A stretch of DNA of 64,000 nucleotides from Bacteroidota bacterium (GCA_025361565.1 JANYKN010000007.1:1-64000); one strand, 5' to 3'; positions 27,747 to 37,255 are shown, numbered from the stretch's first letter. The notes: generated from the sequence alone by a model not told the origin. A program made the numbers and translations.

Positions 27747-28766
27747 ATGATAGAAACAAAACCAATATATACCCCACAGGATTTTAAAAGCGATCAGGAA
27801 ATCAGATGGTGTCCGGGTTGTGGGGATGTCGCAATACTTAGTGCGGTTCAAAAAGCAATGGCTGAAATGGGCCATAAAAAAGAAGATTATGCTGTAGTCT
27901 CAGGAATAGGATGTTCTTCCAGATTCCCATATTATATGAATACTTATGGTTTTCACGGCATTCATGGCCGTGCAGGAGCAATTGCAACCGGAGTAAAAAC
28001 TGCCAATCCCAAATTAAGCGTATGGCAAATAACTGGTGATGGTGATGCTTTGGCTATTGGAGGAAACCATTTTATTCACGAAATCAGGAGAAATGTAAAT
28101 GTGAATATTATCTTGTTTAACAATGAGATATATGGCTTAACCAAAGGACAATTTTCACCGACTTCAAAATTTGGACAGGTCACTAAAACCTCACCTTTTG
28201 GAACGGTTGAAGCACCATTTCATCCTGGTGAATTGACCATTGGCGCTCAGGGCAAATTCTTTGCCAGAGGATTTGACAGCAATGTTAAATTGAACATCGA
28301 AATTTTTAAAGAAGCTGAATTACATCATGGAGCTTCCATGATTGAGATACTTCAAAACTGCGTTATTTTTAATGAAGGAGCTCATGATTACATAAACGAT
28401 AAAGAATTCAAAGCTGAACGTCAAATCATTGTAAAACACGGACAACCTTTATTATTTGGAACAGACAATAAAAAAGGTCTGGTTCTGGATGGATTAAAGC
28501 TTAAAGTAGTTACAATTGGTGAAAATGGCGTAAAGGAATCAGATATTCTTGTACATGATGCACATGATCTTGATCCAACCTTACATTTGGCACTTGTAAA
28601 TATGAGATCTCCAAATTTCCCTGTTGCCCTTGGGGTAATAAGATCTGTTGAAGCACCAACTTTTGATGAACGTGTAGAAAATCAGATTGAAGAGGTTCAG
28701 AAAAAATCAAAAATCAAATGCATGGATGATTTATTGAAGAGCGGAAATACATGGACTGTTGAGTAG
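27747..28766 (+). CDS. korB: 2-oxoacid:ferredoxin oxidoreductase, beta subunit
   Basis: 339 residues. It carries the thiamine diphosphate site: WCPGCGDVAIL at the N-terminus, GIGCSSRFPYYMNTYGFHGIHGRA, and the metal motif TGDGDALAIGGNHFIHEIRRNVN...LFNNEIYGLTKGQFSPTS. No additional ferredoxin domain is present, as usual for the two-subunit 2-oxoglutarate form. It begins four bases after the korA stop. An octamer array starts right after its stop codon and supplies the terminator. Confidence 0.94.
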   Translation: MIETKPIYTPQDFKSDQEIRWCPGCGDVAILSAVQKAMAEMGHKKEDYAVVSGIGCSSRFPYYMNTYGFHGIHGRAGAIATGVKTANPKLSVWQITGDGDALAIGGNHFIHEIRRNVNVNIILFNNEIYGLTKGQFSPTSKFGQVTKTSPFGTVEAPFHPGELTIGAQGKFFARGFDSNVKLNIEIFKEAELHHGASMIEILQNCVIFNEGAHDYINDKEFKAERQIIVKHGQPLLFGTDNKKGLVLDGLKLKVVTIGENGVKESDILVHDAHDLDPTLHLALVNMRSPNFPVALGVIRSVEAPTFDERVENQIEEVQKKSKIKCMDDLLKSGNTWTVE

Positions 28767-28806
28767 CAATGAGTGAATGCTTAAATGATAGAATGCATGA
28801 ATGTTT
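28767..28806 (+). repeat. RAATGNNT octamer array, copy 2
   Basis: Five units in exact 8-base register directly after the korB stop codon: CAATGAGT, GAATGCTT, AAATGATA, GAATGCAT, GAATGTTT. The last two form the left arm of the korB terminator. Confidence 0.75.
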
Positions 28807-28827
28807 ATCATTCATGCATTTTTTTTT
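28792..28827 (+). terminator. korAB terminator built from the octamer repeat
   Basis: AATGCATGAAT (28792-28802) pairs with ATTCATGCATT (28810-28820) over a seven-base loop and runs into nine T. The left arm is part of the RAATGNNT array, so the repeat and terminator are one structure. The T-tract touches the stop of the convergent aminotransferase gene. Confidence 0.85.
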
Positions 28828-29941
28828 ATTTGAGCATTTTGCTGAAAAACTGAACGAACTTTTCATGTGAGATAGAAACACAAATCCTGGAATATTTACT
28901 TGATTCTTGCACAGGTATTTGACAAAAATAATTCAAAGGAACGCTTCCAATTTGAAATTTTAATAGCTCATCATATGATTTATTGATAATTACAAAGATT
29001 CCCCAAGGCTTTGAGTCGCCATAAAACTCATTGGCAATCAAATTGTTCTGATATAAAAAATCAATATTCTTTTTGATTTCATTTACTGTATTTTTCCTGA
29101 ATTCGTTGGCCGATTTCTTGCCCGCATCGGTTGTTAAAATGGATTCGACCAATATTTGAGCAAAATTATTGATCCCATTTGTAGCAAAAAGTAGGTTTAT
29201 GGCCAATTCATTCATAAAATCCTTATTTGTACTATGCACAAAACCAATACGTTGCCCACTTAATCCAACCGATTTGCTGAAGCTATCACAAATGATTACA
29301 TTTTCAAATTCGAGCAGTTTTTTATAAAAATCGTCATGATCCCAATCCAAAAACAGCCTTCGATAAGGACTGTCTACAATTACAACTACTCCTTCCTCAT
29401 TTAAAATCCGAATGGTATTTAACAATTCAACATCATCTAATTTTGTTCCTGTTGGATTGTTTGGATCGCAAATAAGAATCGCAGAATCTTTGAATTCAGC
29501 TGCATGTTCATTCAGAAAATTCAAATCCTTATAAAAACCAATAGATATCTGATTGATTTTTAATATATTGAGATATGCCCCCCAATAAAACGAAGAAAGT
29601 AAAACTTTTTTGGTTTCGATGGTTTTAAAAACCAAATCCAAGGCATTTGTTCCACCGTTGGTAATAAAAATATTGTCGGCAGAAGCACTATCCATAAAGA
29701 AAGTTTGGTTAATTGCCTGCCGCAATTTCAACATTCCTTTTACAGGCGGATAAACCTGCATTTCGCTCGAATTGAAATCAATATTTGAAATCAGAGGCTG
29801 GATATTTATGTTTTCAACGGCGTTAATTCCCCTGTTTAACATTAAATACTCTGCATTCTGCTCCGCGCTTAACTTTCTTAGTGTTTCACCAATTCCTACA
29901 ATGGCCGAAAACTTGGCGCCCGACTTTTTTATGTTGAACAT
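28826..29941 (-). CDS. Pyridoxal-phosphate aminotransferase, class I/II
   Basis: 371 residues of fold type I. Features are NGGTNALDLVFKTI near the cofactor phosphate, the DPNNPTG motif (about 160), VDSPYRRLFLDWDHDD with the cofactor Asp, and the Schiff-base lysine in DSFSKSVGLSGQRIGFVHS. The region looks like that of aminotransferases acting on aromatic or small amino acids, but the substrate is undetermined. It lies 6 bases downstream of folE on the same strand, so they are cotranscribed. Confidence 0.88.
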   Translation of the reverse strand: MFNIKKSGAKFSAIVGIGETLRKLSAEQNAEYLMLNRGINAVENINIQPLISNIDFNSSEMQVYPPVKGMLKLRQAINQTFFMDSASADNIFITNGGTNALDLVFKTIETKKVLLSSFYWGAYLNILKINQISIGFYKDLNFLNEHAAEFKDSAILICDPNNPTGTKLDDVELLNTIRILNEEGVVVIVDSPYRRLFLDWDHDDFYKKLLEFENVIICDSFSKSVGLSGQRIGFVHSTNKDFMNELAINLLFATNGINNFAQILVESILTTDAGKKSANEFRKNTVNEIKKNIDFLYQNNLIANEFYGDSKPWGIFVIINKSYDELLKFQIGSVPLNYFCQIPVQESSKYSRICVSISHEKFVQFFSKMLK

Positions 29942-29947
29942 TACCTA

Positions 29948-30583
29948 TTAATGTAACTTATTACCAATAAGATGCGTAAATTCTTCACGCGTGGCCGTTC
30001 TTAAAAAAGCACCCGTAAAAGCCGAAGTGGTAGTAACGGAATTCTGTTTTTGAACGCCCCTCATTTGCATACACATGTGCGAAGCTTCAATAACAACAGC
30101 CACGCCCAATGGTTTTAATGTATCTTGGATGCAATCCCTTATTTGGGTGGTCAATCGCTCCTGCACTTGCAACCTGCGCGAAAAAGCCTCAACCACGCGG
30201 GCAATTTTGCTAAGGCCTGTAATATATCCATTTGGGATGTAGGCCACATGAGCTTTACCAAAAAATGGAAGCATATGGTGTTCGCACATGGAATACAACT
30301 CGATATCTTTTACCAATACCATTTGTCTGTATTCCTCTTTAAACATGGCACTTTTTAAAATTTCATCGGGTTGAACGTTGTAACCGTGGGTTAAAAATTG
30401 CATCGATTTGGCAACGCGCACCGGTGTATTTAAAAGTCCTTCACGCTCAGGATCTTCTCCCAAAAGAGCCAATGTTTCTTTATAATGAGCTGCTAATTTT
30501 TCAATTGCTTCCTGGTTGTATTCTTCGGTTTTTAGGTATCCCCCATTTCTTCGGACTGTCATACCGTTATTTATTTCCTTCAT
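29948..30583 (-). CDS. folE: GTP cyclohydrolase I
   Basis: 211 residues. It opens GTP to dihydroneopterin triphosphate, the first step of folate and pterin synthesis. The zinc and active-site blocks are visible: [44 protein letters not shown], and [20 protein letters not shown]. The N-terminal 20 residues are variable, as is common. It is the first gene of a two-gene unit with the aminotransferase, which may point to a pterin-linked role for that enzyme, though this is inference. Confidence 0.96.
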   Translation of the reverse strand: MKEINNGMTVRRNGGYLKTEEYNQEAIEKLAAHYKETLALLGEDPEREGLLNTPVRVAKSMQFLTHGYNVQPDEILKSAMFKEEYRQMVLVKDIELYSMCEHHMLPFFGKAHVAYIPNGYITGLSKIARVVEAFSRRLQVQERLTTQIRDCIQDTLKPLGVAVVIEASHMCMQMRGVQKQNSVTTTSAFTGAFLRTATREEFTHLIGNKLH

Positions 30584-30714
30584 GAGCTCTCTTTTAATAT
30601 TTTTTACAAAGATTATTATTTATTCCGATATAAAATTTTCTACTTTTAAAAATTCAAGCATTTTTCAAACAAAATGATTGTTTTCTAATAAAACAGCACA
30701 TAAAATTGTTAAAA

Positions 30715-31431
30715 ATGAAAATATTACTGGTTGCGGCAACAGCACTCGAAATGGATTCAATTCTTAAACAACTTGTTGGTGAGAATTGTTCATCTAAAAC
30801 AACGAATAAAATCATTTACAAAAATTTGAACATTGATGTATTAATCACAGGCATTGGGTTGATTTTTACTTGTTATCATCTCACAAAGGCTTTGAATAAC
30901 AACACTTACGATTTGGTGATTAATATAGGAATTGCAGGAAGTTTCAATAAAAATTTTCAAATTGGTGAAGTAGTCAATGTGATGCAAGAAGAATTTAGCG
31001 ATTTAGGAATTGAAAGTCCAACTGGATTTCAAACAATTTTTGAATCTGGTTTTATGAATAAAAATAAACTGCCATTTGTTGAAGGAAAGTTAATGGTAAA
31101 TATGATTGATATAGAATCAATTAAAACATTAAACCAAGTCAGAAGCATTTCATCAAATACTGCACATGGAAATGAAACAACCATCCATGCCTTGATTGAA
31201 AAATATAATCCCGATATTGAATCCATGGAAGGTGCAGCCTTTTTTTATGTTTGCCAGATGGGAAGAGCTAATTTCCTGCAAATAAGGGCAATTTCGAATT
31301 ATGTAGAAGCCCGAAATGTTCAAAACTGGAATATTAAATTGGCACTTGAAAATTTATCGGTTTTTTTGGTTGGGGTTTTAGATGGATTGGATCTGCCATC
31401 AAATATCAAAAATATTAATTCTGAGTCATAA
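30715..31431 (+). CDS. mqnB: Futalosine hydrolase
   Basis: 238 residues from the ATG at 30715; a TTG three codons upstream is less likely. It is a nucleoside phosphorylase-fold hydrolase that removes hypoxanthine from futalosine in the alternative menaquinone pathway. Visible blocks are ILLVAATALEMDSI, DLVINIGIAGSFN, ESMEGAAFFYVCQM (catalytic glutamates and purine-loop) and IRAISNYVEARN. Assignment over MTA/SAH nucleosidase rests on the loop sequences and on mqnD lying next. Confidence 0.88.
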   Translation: MKILLVAATALEMDSILKQLVGENCSSKTTNKIIYKNLNIDVLITGIGLIFTCYHLTKALNNNTYDLVINIGIAGSFNKNFQIGEVVNVMQEEFSDLGIESPTGFQTIFESGFMNKNKLPFVEGKLMVNMIDIESIKTLNQVRSISSNTAHGNETTIHALIEKYNPDIESMEGAAFFYVCQMGRANFLQIRAISNYVEARNVQNWNIKLALENLSVFLVGVLDGLDLPSNIKNINSES

Positions 31432-31540
31432 TATTAAAATCTAAATATTTACGATTATCAAAAAAGAAATAAACCATCTATTAGTTTGATAAAAAAGAAA
31501 AAATAAAGCTTACTTTGCATTGTAAATGAAATTGTGAAAA

Positions 31541-32380
31541 ATGAAACTAAAACTCGGTTTTTCCACCTGCCCCAACGATACTTTTATATTCGATGCCATG
31601 GTTCATCATAAAATCGACACAGAAGGTTTGGAATTCGATGTATTGCTTGCCGATGTGGAGGAATTAAATAAAACCGCTTTTGAAAATACTATGGATATTA
31701 CCAAACTGAGCTATCATGCATATGCTTATGTTTCAGATAATTATTTATTGTTGGATTCAGGCAGTGCGTTGGGAAAAAACAATGGCCCGCTCCTAGTCAG
31801 CAAACATAAAATTTATCCAGACGAAATTGACGATTTGAACATTGCCATCCCAGGCAAATACACAACAGCAAATCTTTTATTGTCAATTGCTTATCCAAAA
31901 GCGCTTTACAAGAAAGAATATCTTTTTTCGGATATCGAAGAAGTTATTTTATCAAATGAGGTGGATGCAGGTTTAATCATCCATGAAAACCGCTTTACTT
32001 ATGAAAAAAAAGGTTTGCTAAAAATTGTTGATTTGGGAGAATTTTGGGAGAAAAAAACAAGAATGGCAATCCCTTTGGGAGGAATTGTGATAAACAAAAA
32101 CATAAATAAAGACATCCAACAAAAAGTAAACAGGGTGGTAAGGAAAAGTATCGAGTATGCTTATGCAAACCCTGATTCACCGCTCAGTTTTATTAAAAAA
32201 TATGCTCAGGAAATGAATGAATCCGTGATGAAAAAACACATTGAATTATACGTTAATAACTACACGCTTGACTTAGGTAAAGAAGGGAAAGAGGCCATTA
32301 AAGTTTTGTATAAAGAAGCAAAAGGAACTAATGGATTTCCTGAGTTAAGCAAACAAATATTCCTAGAAGACGAAAATTAG
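31541..32380 (+). CDS. mqnD: 1,4-dihydroxy-6-naphthoate synthase
   Basis: 279 residues. It is a periplasmic-binding-protein-like enzyme of the futalosine pathway, acting on cyclic dehypoxanthinyl futalosine. The signature STCPNDTFIFDAMVHHKID opens the protein, followed by DITKLSYHAYAYV, GSALGKNNGPLLVSK and IPGKYTTANLLLSIA. No signal peptide is present, so it is cytoplasmic as expected. A -7-like TTACTTTG at 31510-31517 with TTTG upstream may be its own promoter. With mqnB it shows that this organism makes menaquinone via futalosine. Confidence 0.95.
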   Translation: MKLKLGFSTCPNDTFIFDAMVHHKIDTEGLEFDVLLADVEELNKTAFENTMDITKLSYHAYAYVSDNYLLLDSGSALGKNNGPLLVSKHKIYPDEIDDLNIAIPGKYTTANLLLSIAYPKALYKKEYLFSDIEEVILSNEVDAGLIIHENRFTYEKKGLLKIVDLGEFWEKKTRMAIPLGGIVINKNINKDIQQKVNRVVRKSIEYAYANPDSPLSFIKKYAQEMNESVMKKHIELYVNNYTLDLGKEGKEAIKVLYKEAKGTNGFPELSKQIFLEDEN

Positions 32381-32396
32381 AAATTTGAATTTAGAA

Positions 32397-32426
32397 CTTA
32401 GAAATTTCCAGTGACTAATTTCTAAG
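32397..32426 (+). terminator. mqnD terminator candidate
   Basis: CTTAGAAATT (32397-32406) pairs perfectly with AATTTCTAAG (32417-32426) over a 10-base loop. A TTTTT run follows about ten bases later on the plus strand. It sits between the stops of mqnD and the convergent deaminase gene. Confidence 0.5.
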
Positions 32427-32432
32427 GTCCAA

Positions 32433-32876
32433 TTATCTTTTTGCCCTAAAAAAATCAATCAACAAATTGGAACATTCGTTTTCTAAAATACCAGATAATA
32501 CTTCGGTTTTCGGATGAAGAATAGAATTCTCAACGCTTTTATATCCCCTTTTTGCATCTGAAGCCCCAAAAACTATTCTGCCAATTTGGCTCCAGTAGGA
32601 TGCTCCTGCGCACATAACGCAAGGTTCTAAGGTTACATATAATGTGCAATCATTCAAATATTTACCTCCCAAATAATCAGTTGCTGCAGTAAAAGCTTGC
32701 ATTTCGGCGTGGGCGGTTGGATCATTTAAAGATTCGGTAAGGTTATGTCCCCTTGCAATTATTTTATTGTTTGAAACAATGATTGCACCGATTGGTACCT
32801 CATCGGCATCCAAAGCTCTGTGGGCTTCTTTGAGAGCCTCCTTCATAAAATATTCGTCAGTATAAAAGTCGTTCAT
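32433..32876 (-). CDS. tadA: tRNA-specific adenosine deaminase
   Basis: 147 residues from the ATG at 32876; an upstream in-frame extension to 32912 would add an unrelated 12-residue stretch. The zinc motifs are HAEMQAF and PCVMCAGASYWSQIG, with the deaminase Glu in the first. It converts A34 to inosine in arginine tRNA, though this family also includes guanine and cytosine deaminases. A minus-strand TATATTTG (32886-32893) just upstream is a good -7 box. Confidence 0.9.
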   Translation of the reverse strand: MNDFYTDEYFMKEALKEAHRALDADEVPIGAIIVSNNKIIARGHNLTESLNDPTAHAEMQAFTAATDYLGGKYLNDCTLYVTLEPCVMCAGASYWSQIGRIVFGASDAKRGYKSVENSILHPKTEVLSGILENECSNLLIDFFRAKR

Positions 32877-33057
32877 CTTAGATCTCAAATATATTGAAAC
32901 ACAAAAATACAATTTTTTAATTCACAATTTGAAAACAACTTAATTTCAGAATTTTTGACCGATTACAAAAAACAGTTTATTTTTTATATTTTCGCAGTCT
33001 AAAACAAAAATAAAAGTTAAAAGTGATAGTGTAAAAGGTATTAAATGCCTGAATCTT

Positions 33058-33085
33058 AAACTTTGGACTTTGAACTTTAAACTTC
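33058..33085 (+). repeat. NNACTTT heptamer repeat before aspS
   Basis: Four seven-base units, AAACTTT GGACTTT GAACTTT AAACTTC, end six bases before the aspS ATG. Similar but shorter tracts occur at 50704-50717 and near 53213-53230. Confidence 0.55.
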
Positions 33086-33091
33086 TTTAAA

Positions 33092-34846
33092 ATGTATAGG
33101 ACACATCATTGCGGCGCATTAAATCTTACCAATCAAGGACAAAAAGTTAAACTCAGTGGCTGGGTTAAAATTACAAGGGAACATGGTGGAATGATTTTTA
33201 TCGACCTAAGAGACCGCTACGGAATTACCCAATTGGTTTTTGACATGAACCGCAACAAGGATTTATGCGAAAAAGCAAAAAAATTGGCAAGGGAATTCGT
33301 TATTCAGATTGAAGGCGAAGTGATTGAACGAATCAATAAAAATCCAGAAATGGCAACTGGAGATATCGAAATTTTAGTTGATAAATTGGATATACTCAGT
33401 AAATCAGAAATTCCGCCATTTACCATTGAAGATAAATCGGATGGTGGCGAAGAATTGCGGATGAAATATCGCTATCTGGATATCAGAAGAAATCCAGTAA
33501 GAAAAGCACTTGAATTAAGACATCGTTTTACAAAAGAAGTCCGCAATTATTTGGATAGCAAGCAGTTCATAGAAGTTGAAACCCCTGTATTGATTAATTC
33601 CTCGCCCGAAGGCGCAAGAGATTTTTTGGTTCCATCCAGATTAAATCAAGGACAGTTTTATGCTCTTCCCCAATCACCACAATTATTTAAGCAATTATTG
33701 ATGGTTGCTGGGCTCGATAAGTATTTTCAGATTGTAAAATGCTTTAGGGATGAAGATTTTAGGGCTGATCGTCAACCAGAGTTTACACAAATTGACTGCG
33801 AAATGTCGTTTGTGGAACAAAATGATATTCTGGAAACTTTTGAAGGATTTGCAAAACATATATTCAAAAGCCTAAAAAACATGGAGTTTGAAGGTAGTTT
33901 TCCAAGGATAACATACGAAGATGCCATGAATCTTTATGGTTCAGATAAACCGGATATTCGGTTTGGCATGAAAATTCATGAACTGAACAATCTTGTAAAA
34001 GGAAAAGGATTTAAAGTATTTGATGATGCCGAATATGTGGGAGGCATTTGTGCCGAAAACTGCTCGGAATATACTAGAAAACAATTGGATGCACTTATTG
34101 ATTTTGTTAAAAAACCACAAATTGGAGCACAAGGATTGGTTTATGTAAAATACAATACAGATGGTTCTCTGAAATCTTCGGTAGACAAGTTTTACCCTGA
34201 GGAAGAACTTAAAAAATGGGCAGAGGCATTTAATGCCAAACCAGGTGATTTATTGCTTGTAATATCCGGCAAAAAAACACAAAGCCAAAAAGCATTGAAC
34301 GAACTAAGACTTGAAATGGGCAACCAGCTTGGTTTAAGAAATCATGAAGTATTTGCCCCATTGTGGGTTGTTGATTTTCCTTTGTTGGAATGGGACGAAG
34401 AAAACAAACGTTTTCATGCTATGCATCACCCATTTACATCGCCAAAATTAGAAGATATTGCATTAATCGATACCGATCCAGGAAAAGTGAGGGCAAATGC
34501 TTATGACTTTGTAATTAATGGAGTTGAAGTTGGGGGTGGCTCCATTCGGATTCACCAGGAAGAATTACAGCAAAAAATGTTCGGCCTATTAGGATTTACC
34601 CCGGAACAAGCGCAAGCCCAATTTGGTTATTTGCTTGATGCTTTTAAATTTGGCCCACCGCCACATGGTGGAGTAGCTTTTGGCCTTGATCGTTGGGTGG
34701 CCATGTTTTTTGGTTCAAGCTCAATCAGGGACGTGATTGCTTTCCCAAAAAACAATGCAGGCAGGGATATTATGATTGATGCACCATCGCAAATCAGCCA
34801 GGAACAATTGAACGATTTGGGAATTTCGATAAAACCTTTGAAATAG
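33092..34846 (+). CDS. aspS: Aspartyl-tRNA synthetase
   Basis: 584 residues of the bacterial type. An OB-fold anticodon-binding domain occupies about 1-105 ([30 protein letters not shown]), then the class II catalytic core with motif 2 [23 protein letters not shown]. The GAD insertion covers about 290-430, and motif 3 is [16 protein letters not shown] near the C-terminus. The [19 protein letters not shown]-type linker is conserved. A weak -7 (TATTTTCG) precedes it. The next gene follows after 30 bases. Confidence 0.97.
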   Translation: MYRTHHCGALNLTNQGQKVKLSGWVKITREHGGMIFIDLRDRYGITQLVFDMNRNKDLCEKAKKLAREFVIQIEGEVIERINKNPEMATGDIEILVDKLDILSKSEIPPFTIEDKSDGGEELRMKYRYLDIRRNPVRKALELRHRFTKEVRNYLDSKQFIEVETPVLINSSPEGARDFLVPSRLNQGQFYALPQSPQLFKQLLMVAGLDKYFQIVKCFRDEDFRADRQPEFTQIDCEMSFVEQNDILETFEGFAKHIFKSLKNMEFEGSFPRITYEDAMNLYGSDKPDIRFGMKIHELNNLVKGKGFKVFDDAEYVGGICAENCSEYTRKQLDALIDFVKKPQIGAQGLVYVKYNTDGSLKSSVDKFYPEEELKKWAEAFNAKPGDLLLVISGKKTQSQKALNELRLEMGNQLGLRNHEVFAPLWVVDFPLLEWDEENKRFHAMHHPFTSPKLEDIALIDTDPGKVRANAYDFVINGVEVGGGSIRIHQEELQQKMFGLLGFTPEQAQAQFGYLLDAFKFGPPPHGGVAFGLDRWVAMFFGSSSIRDVIAFPKNNAGRDIMIDAPSQISQEQLNDLGISIKPLK

Positions 34847-34876
34847 TTAACCGGATTATAAACAAAGTATTGTAAA

Positions 34877-35209
34877 ATGGACAAGGCAGAACTACCTAAA
34901 ATAAAAATCCTACTGGAAGCGATCAATAAAATATTTGATTTCACCAAGGGAATGAAAAGTGTGGAAGATTTGACTTCCAATATCATGGCTTGGGATGCCG
35001 TTAAAATGAACCTTGTTGTTATTTACGAAACAGATTTAAAAATTGATCCTGACTTTAAAAAGAAATACAACAAGGTGGATTGGGACCAAATAAAAGACAA
35101 TAAACCGATTTTGGAAAGTACTTATTTGGGTTTTGATAGCGACGAAATTTGGAAAGCCATTCAAAATAAAATGCCACAGTTTAAAAAGCAAATTGAAGAA
35201 ATACTTTAG
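34877..35209 (+). CDS. HepT-like (DUF86) protein with degenerate RNase motif
   Basis: 110 residues, all-alpha. The arrangement MNLVVIYETDLKIDPDF, KKKYNKVDWDQIKDN, and STYLGFDSDEIWKAIQNKMPQFKKQIEEIL matches the HepT/DUF86 fold, the partner of MNT nucleotidyltransferases. In HepT toxins the motif RX4-6HXY lies in the block aligned with DNKPILEST here: the Arg is D74 and the His is L79 or E80. It therefore should not act as an RNase or AMPylation target in the classical way. No MNT gene lies nearby; it probably is cotranscribed with aspS. Confidence 0.65.
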   Translation: MDKAELPKIKILLEAINKIFDFTKGMKSVEDLTSNIMAWDAVKMNLVVIYETDLKIDPDFKKKYNKVDWDQIKDNKPILESTYLGFDSDEIWKAIQNKMPQFKKQIEEIL

Positions 35210-35272
35210 AAGAAGTCGAGTGAGAATATAAGATAATTTCAATTATCCGCAATTCTCAATTTTTATTATATT

Positions 35273-35309
35273 AATAGTCGAGAGTAAGAAACCTGTCGAC
35301 TATTTTTTT
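35273..35309 (+). terminator. Terminator of the aspS / HepT-like unit
   Basis: AATAGTCGA (35273-35281) pairs perfectly with TCGACTATT (35296-35304) with a 14-base loop and runs into TTTTT. Confidence 0.8.
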
Positions 35310-35576
35310 ATCTATTTAATTCACATTCCTTAAAAACCCTATTTTTTCTGAGTCCTTTACTGATATTAAAAAAATTCCTATTTGGTTTGCATTTTAGCCT
35401 GTTGATGAAATCAAAGTTGCATGCTTGTATAAGTATGAATTATACATGAATATCTTCGTAATTTTATAAAATTAATCCATAAAAGTTTAATTTTCAATAT
35501 ATTAATCTTCATTTTATCTTGCTTGACTAATCATTAATCTTGAAAATGAATCTAAATACCAAAAATTACTTTCTAT

Positions 35577-35629
35577 TTTGTTAAATAGTAATATATTTAT
35601 ATATTTGAATTCTATCAATCTGGTAGAAT
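35577..35629 (+). promoter_or_regulatory. Promoter and overlapping operator of the Rrf2-type regulator
   Basis: TTTG (35577-35580), exactly 19 bases, then TATATTTG (35600-35607) is a consensus promoter. Directly after it, ATTCTA (35609-35614) and TAGAAT (35624-35629) form an inverted repeat with a nine-base spacer that covers the expected start of transcription. This position is what one expects for autorepression by the Rrf2 protein encoded next. Confidence 0.65.
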
Positions 35630-35642
35630 AACTGGTAAAAGT

Positions 35643-36050
35643 ATGAAACTTAACACCAAAGTACGTTATGGTTTAAGGGCAGTTACCCAAATTGCCTCAT
35701 CTACCGAGGTATTGTTACAAAAAGAAATTGCTGAAAAGCAGAAAATACCACTGAAATATCTCGACACTATAATAACTGGCTTAAGAGCCAAAGGATTGAT
35801 TAAAAATTTTAAGGGAAAAAAAAGTGGCTATGTATTGGCCAAACCACCTTCTGAAATAACAATTTATGATGTATATCGCGCATTTGAACCTGAAATAGCG
35901 ATAGTTGATTGTTTGTGTGAGCCAAATACCTGCCAAATAACAGAAAATTGCGAAGTGAAAGATTTTTGGGCAAATATCAACTCACAGTTTCGTCAGGCTT
36001 TATCAAATAACACGATAAAAGATATTTTGGATAAAAATATTAACATATAA
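35643..36050 (+). CDS. Rrf2-family transcriptional regulator with cysteine cluster
   Basis: 135 residues, the normal size. A winged helix (LNTKVRYGLRAVTQIA to KSGYVLAKPPSEITIYDVYRAFE) precedes a Cys-rich loop with C90, C92, C97 and C103, like the IscR/NsrR/RsrR [Fe-S] ligand region. It likely senses iron-sulfur status, nitric oxide or redox state. No isc or suf genes are adjacent; the nearest sequence change is its own promoter with a palindrome. The target regulon is unknown. Confidence 0.88.
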   Translation: MKLNTKVRYGLRAVTQIASSTEVLLQKEIAEKQKIPLKYLDTIITGLRAKGLIKNFKGKKSGYVLAKPPSEITIYDVYRAFEPEIAIVDCLCEPNTCQITENCEVKDFWANINSQFRQALSNNTIKDILDKNINI

Positions 36051-36096
36051 AACATTCATTGTCAGATATTTAAAACTAATTTAAAATAAAAGACTG

Positions 36097-37167
36097 ATGA
36101 AAACAAAAGAAGATTTTGATTTGTATTACGAGAGAGAGCTGATGCCTGTAATTCAGTCACTTGAGGAACGAAGGCTTGCTATTCTGAAAAAATTTTCCTA
36201 TAAGCTTTACCGCAGAACACTTTTATCCTTATTGCTGGTAATTATAACTCTGGCAATCTGTAACGGTGTAATCCCTGACTTTCCGGAATCGGTTTTAGCA
36301 TTAACTGTTTTATCTACTGTATTGTTTGCTGTTTTTTATCCACTATACATTTTTATAAGGCGAAATTTATCTTCTGAGCCTATCAATGCTGATTATAAAA
36401 AGAATGTTATCACAAAAATTATTTTTTTCATTGATGAACAGTTGAATTATATTCCGGGTTCCGGAATTGATTTAAATGAATTCAGAAAAAACCTCATTCA
36501 TTCAGAAAAGATTTTTTTAAAAAGTTTTCAATCCGAAGATCTGGTTTCAGGCAAATTAAATGGGTATAATATAAAATTTTCGGATGTTAAAATTTCATAC
36601 AGGGTTGGACCGAGGATCAAAGGCAGAAATGATGGTTCACTTTTGGACTGTGTTTATGTTATTGTAAAATCGGACTATATTTATACCTCTCAAACCAATC
36701 TTTATCATGTTCATTTTCTATTGGCACCAATTAAAATGATTAGTGATGCAGTGGGAGCAGTTAAAAAGACTGTGCTTTCACCGGTGGTAGAATTATCGAA
36801 CAGTATAATTGGCGAGTCAATTACAAAAAATTTGTTTGGCCATTTTAATGATAATGCATACCTGACACAAAATACCGTTTTTGACAATACATTTGGTATT
36901 TGGTCTGATAAGCACGAAGAAACAAAAAAAATACTTTCGGATCATTTTCAAAACGAATTATTGAATTTAATTCGAAGTTCCAATATGCAAGTCAATATAG
37001 GCTTTTGCAACAACGAAATCCATCTGGCAGTTTTAAATTCCGATCTTTTTGAGACAGATGTTCATGTTTCATTGCTAAACTCATCTCATAGAATTTCAAC
37101 TGCCCGGTATTATGATATTATTGGCAACATTTATAAACTGTTGGAAATTATTAAAATTTCAAGATAA
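36097..37167 (+). CDS. DUF3137 family membrane protein
   Basis: 356 residues. Two transmembrane helices lie near residues 38-56 (TLLSLLLVIITLAICNGVI) and 63-85 (LALTVLSTVLFAVFYPLYIFI). The rest is a cytoplasmic domain. YERELMPVIQSLEERRLAILKK and the later FSEEDLVSG-like, GRNDG and KILSDHFQNELLNLI blocks match proteins annotated DUF3137. Function is unknown. Confidence 0.75.
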   Translation: MKTKEDFDLYYERELMPVIQSLEERRLAILKKFSYKLYRRTLLSLLLVIITLAICNGVIPDFPESVLALTVLSTVLFAVFYPLYIFIRRNLSSEPINADYKKNVITKIIFFIDEQLNYIPGSGIDLNEFRKNLIHSEKIFLKSFQSEDLVSGKLNGYNIKFSDVKISYRVGPRIKGRNDGSLLDCVYVIVKSDYIYTSQTNLYHVHFLLAPIKMISDAVGAVKKTVLSPVVELSNSIIGESITKNLFGHFNDNAYLTQNTVFDNTFGIWSDKHEETKKILSDHFQNELLNLIRSSNMQVNIGFCNNEIHLAVLNSDLFETDVHVSLLNSSHRISTARYYDIIGNIYKLLEIIKISR

Positions 37168-37255
37168 GACTGAGTAAAACAAAAACAAAATTATTGATGA
37201 TATAAAATATGATTTTTCGTTTGCCTAAATTATTAAAAACTTGATACCTTAACTT

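Larger units (their letters stand above)
35210..35642. other. Intergenic region with terminator and Rrf2 promoter
   Basis: No gene. It holds the terminator of the aspS unit (35273-35309), an unstructured AT-rich middle, and the promoter/operator cluster of the Rrf2-type gene (35577-35629). Confidence 0.65.

Noticed and set aside
34877-35209. HepT/MNT toxin-antitoxin module
   Set aside because: The RNase motif is missing and no nucleotidyltransferase gene lies next to it; only the fold relation is kept.
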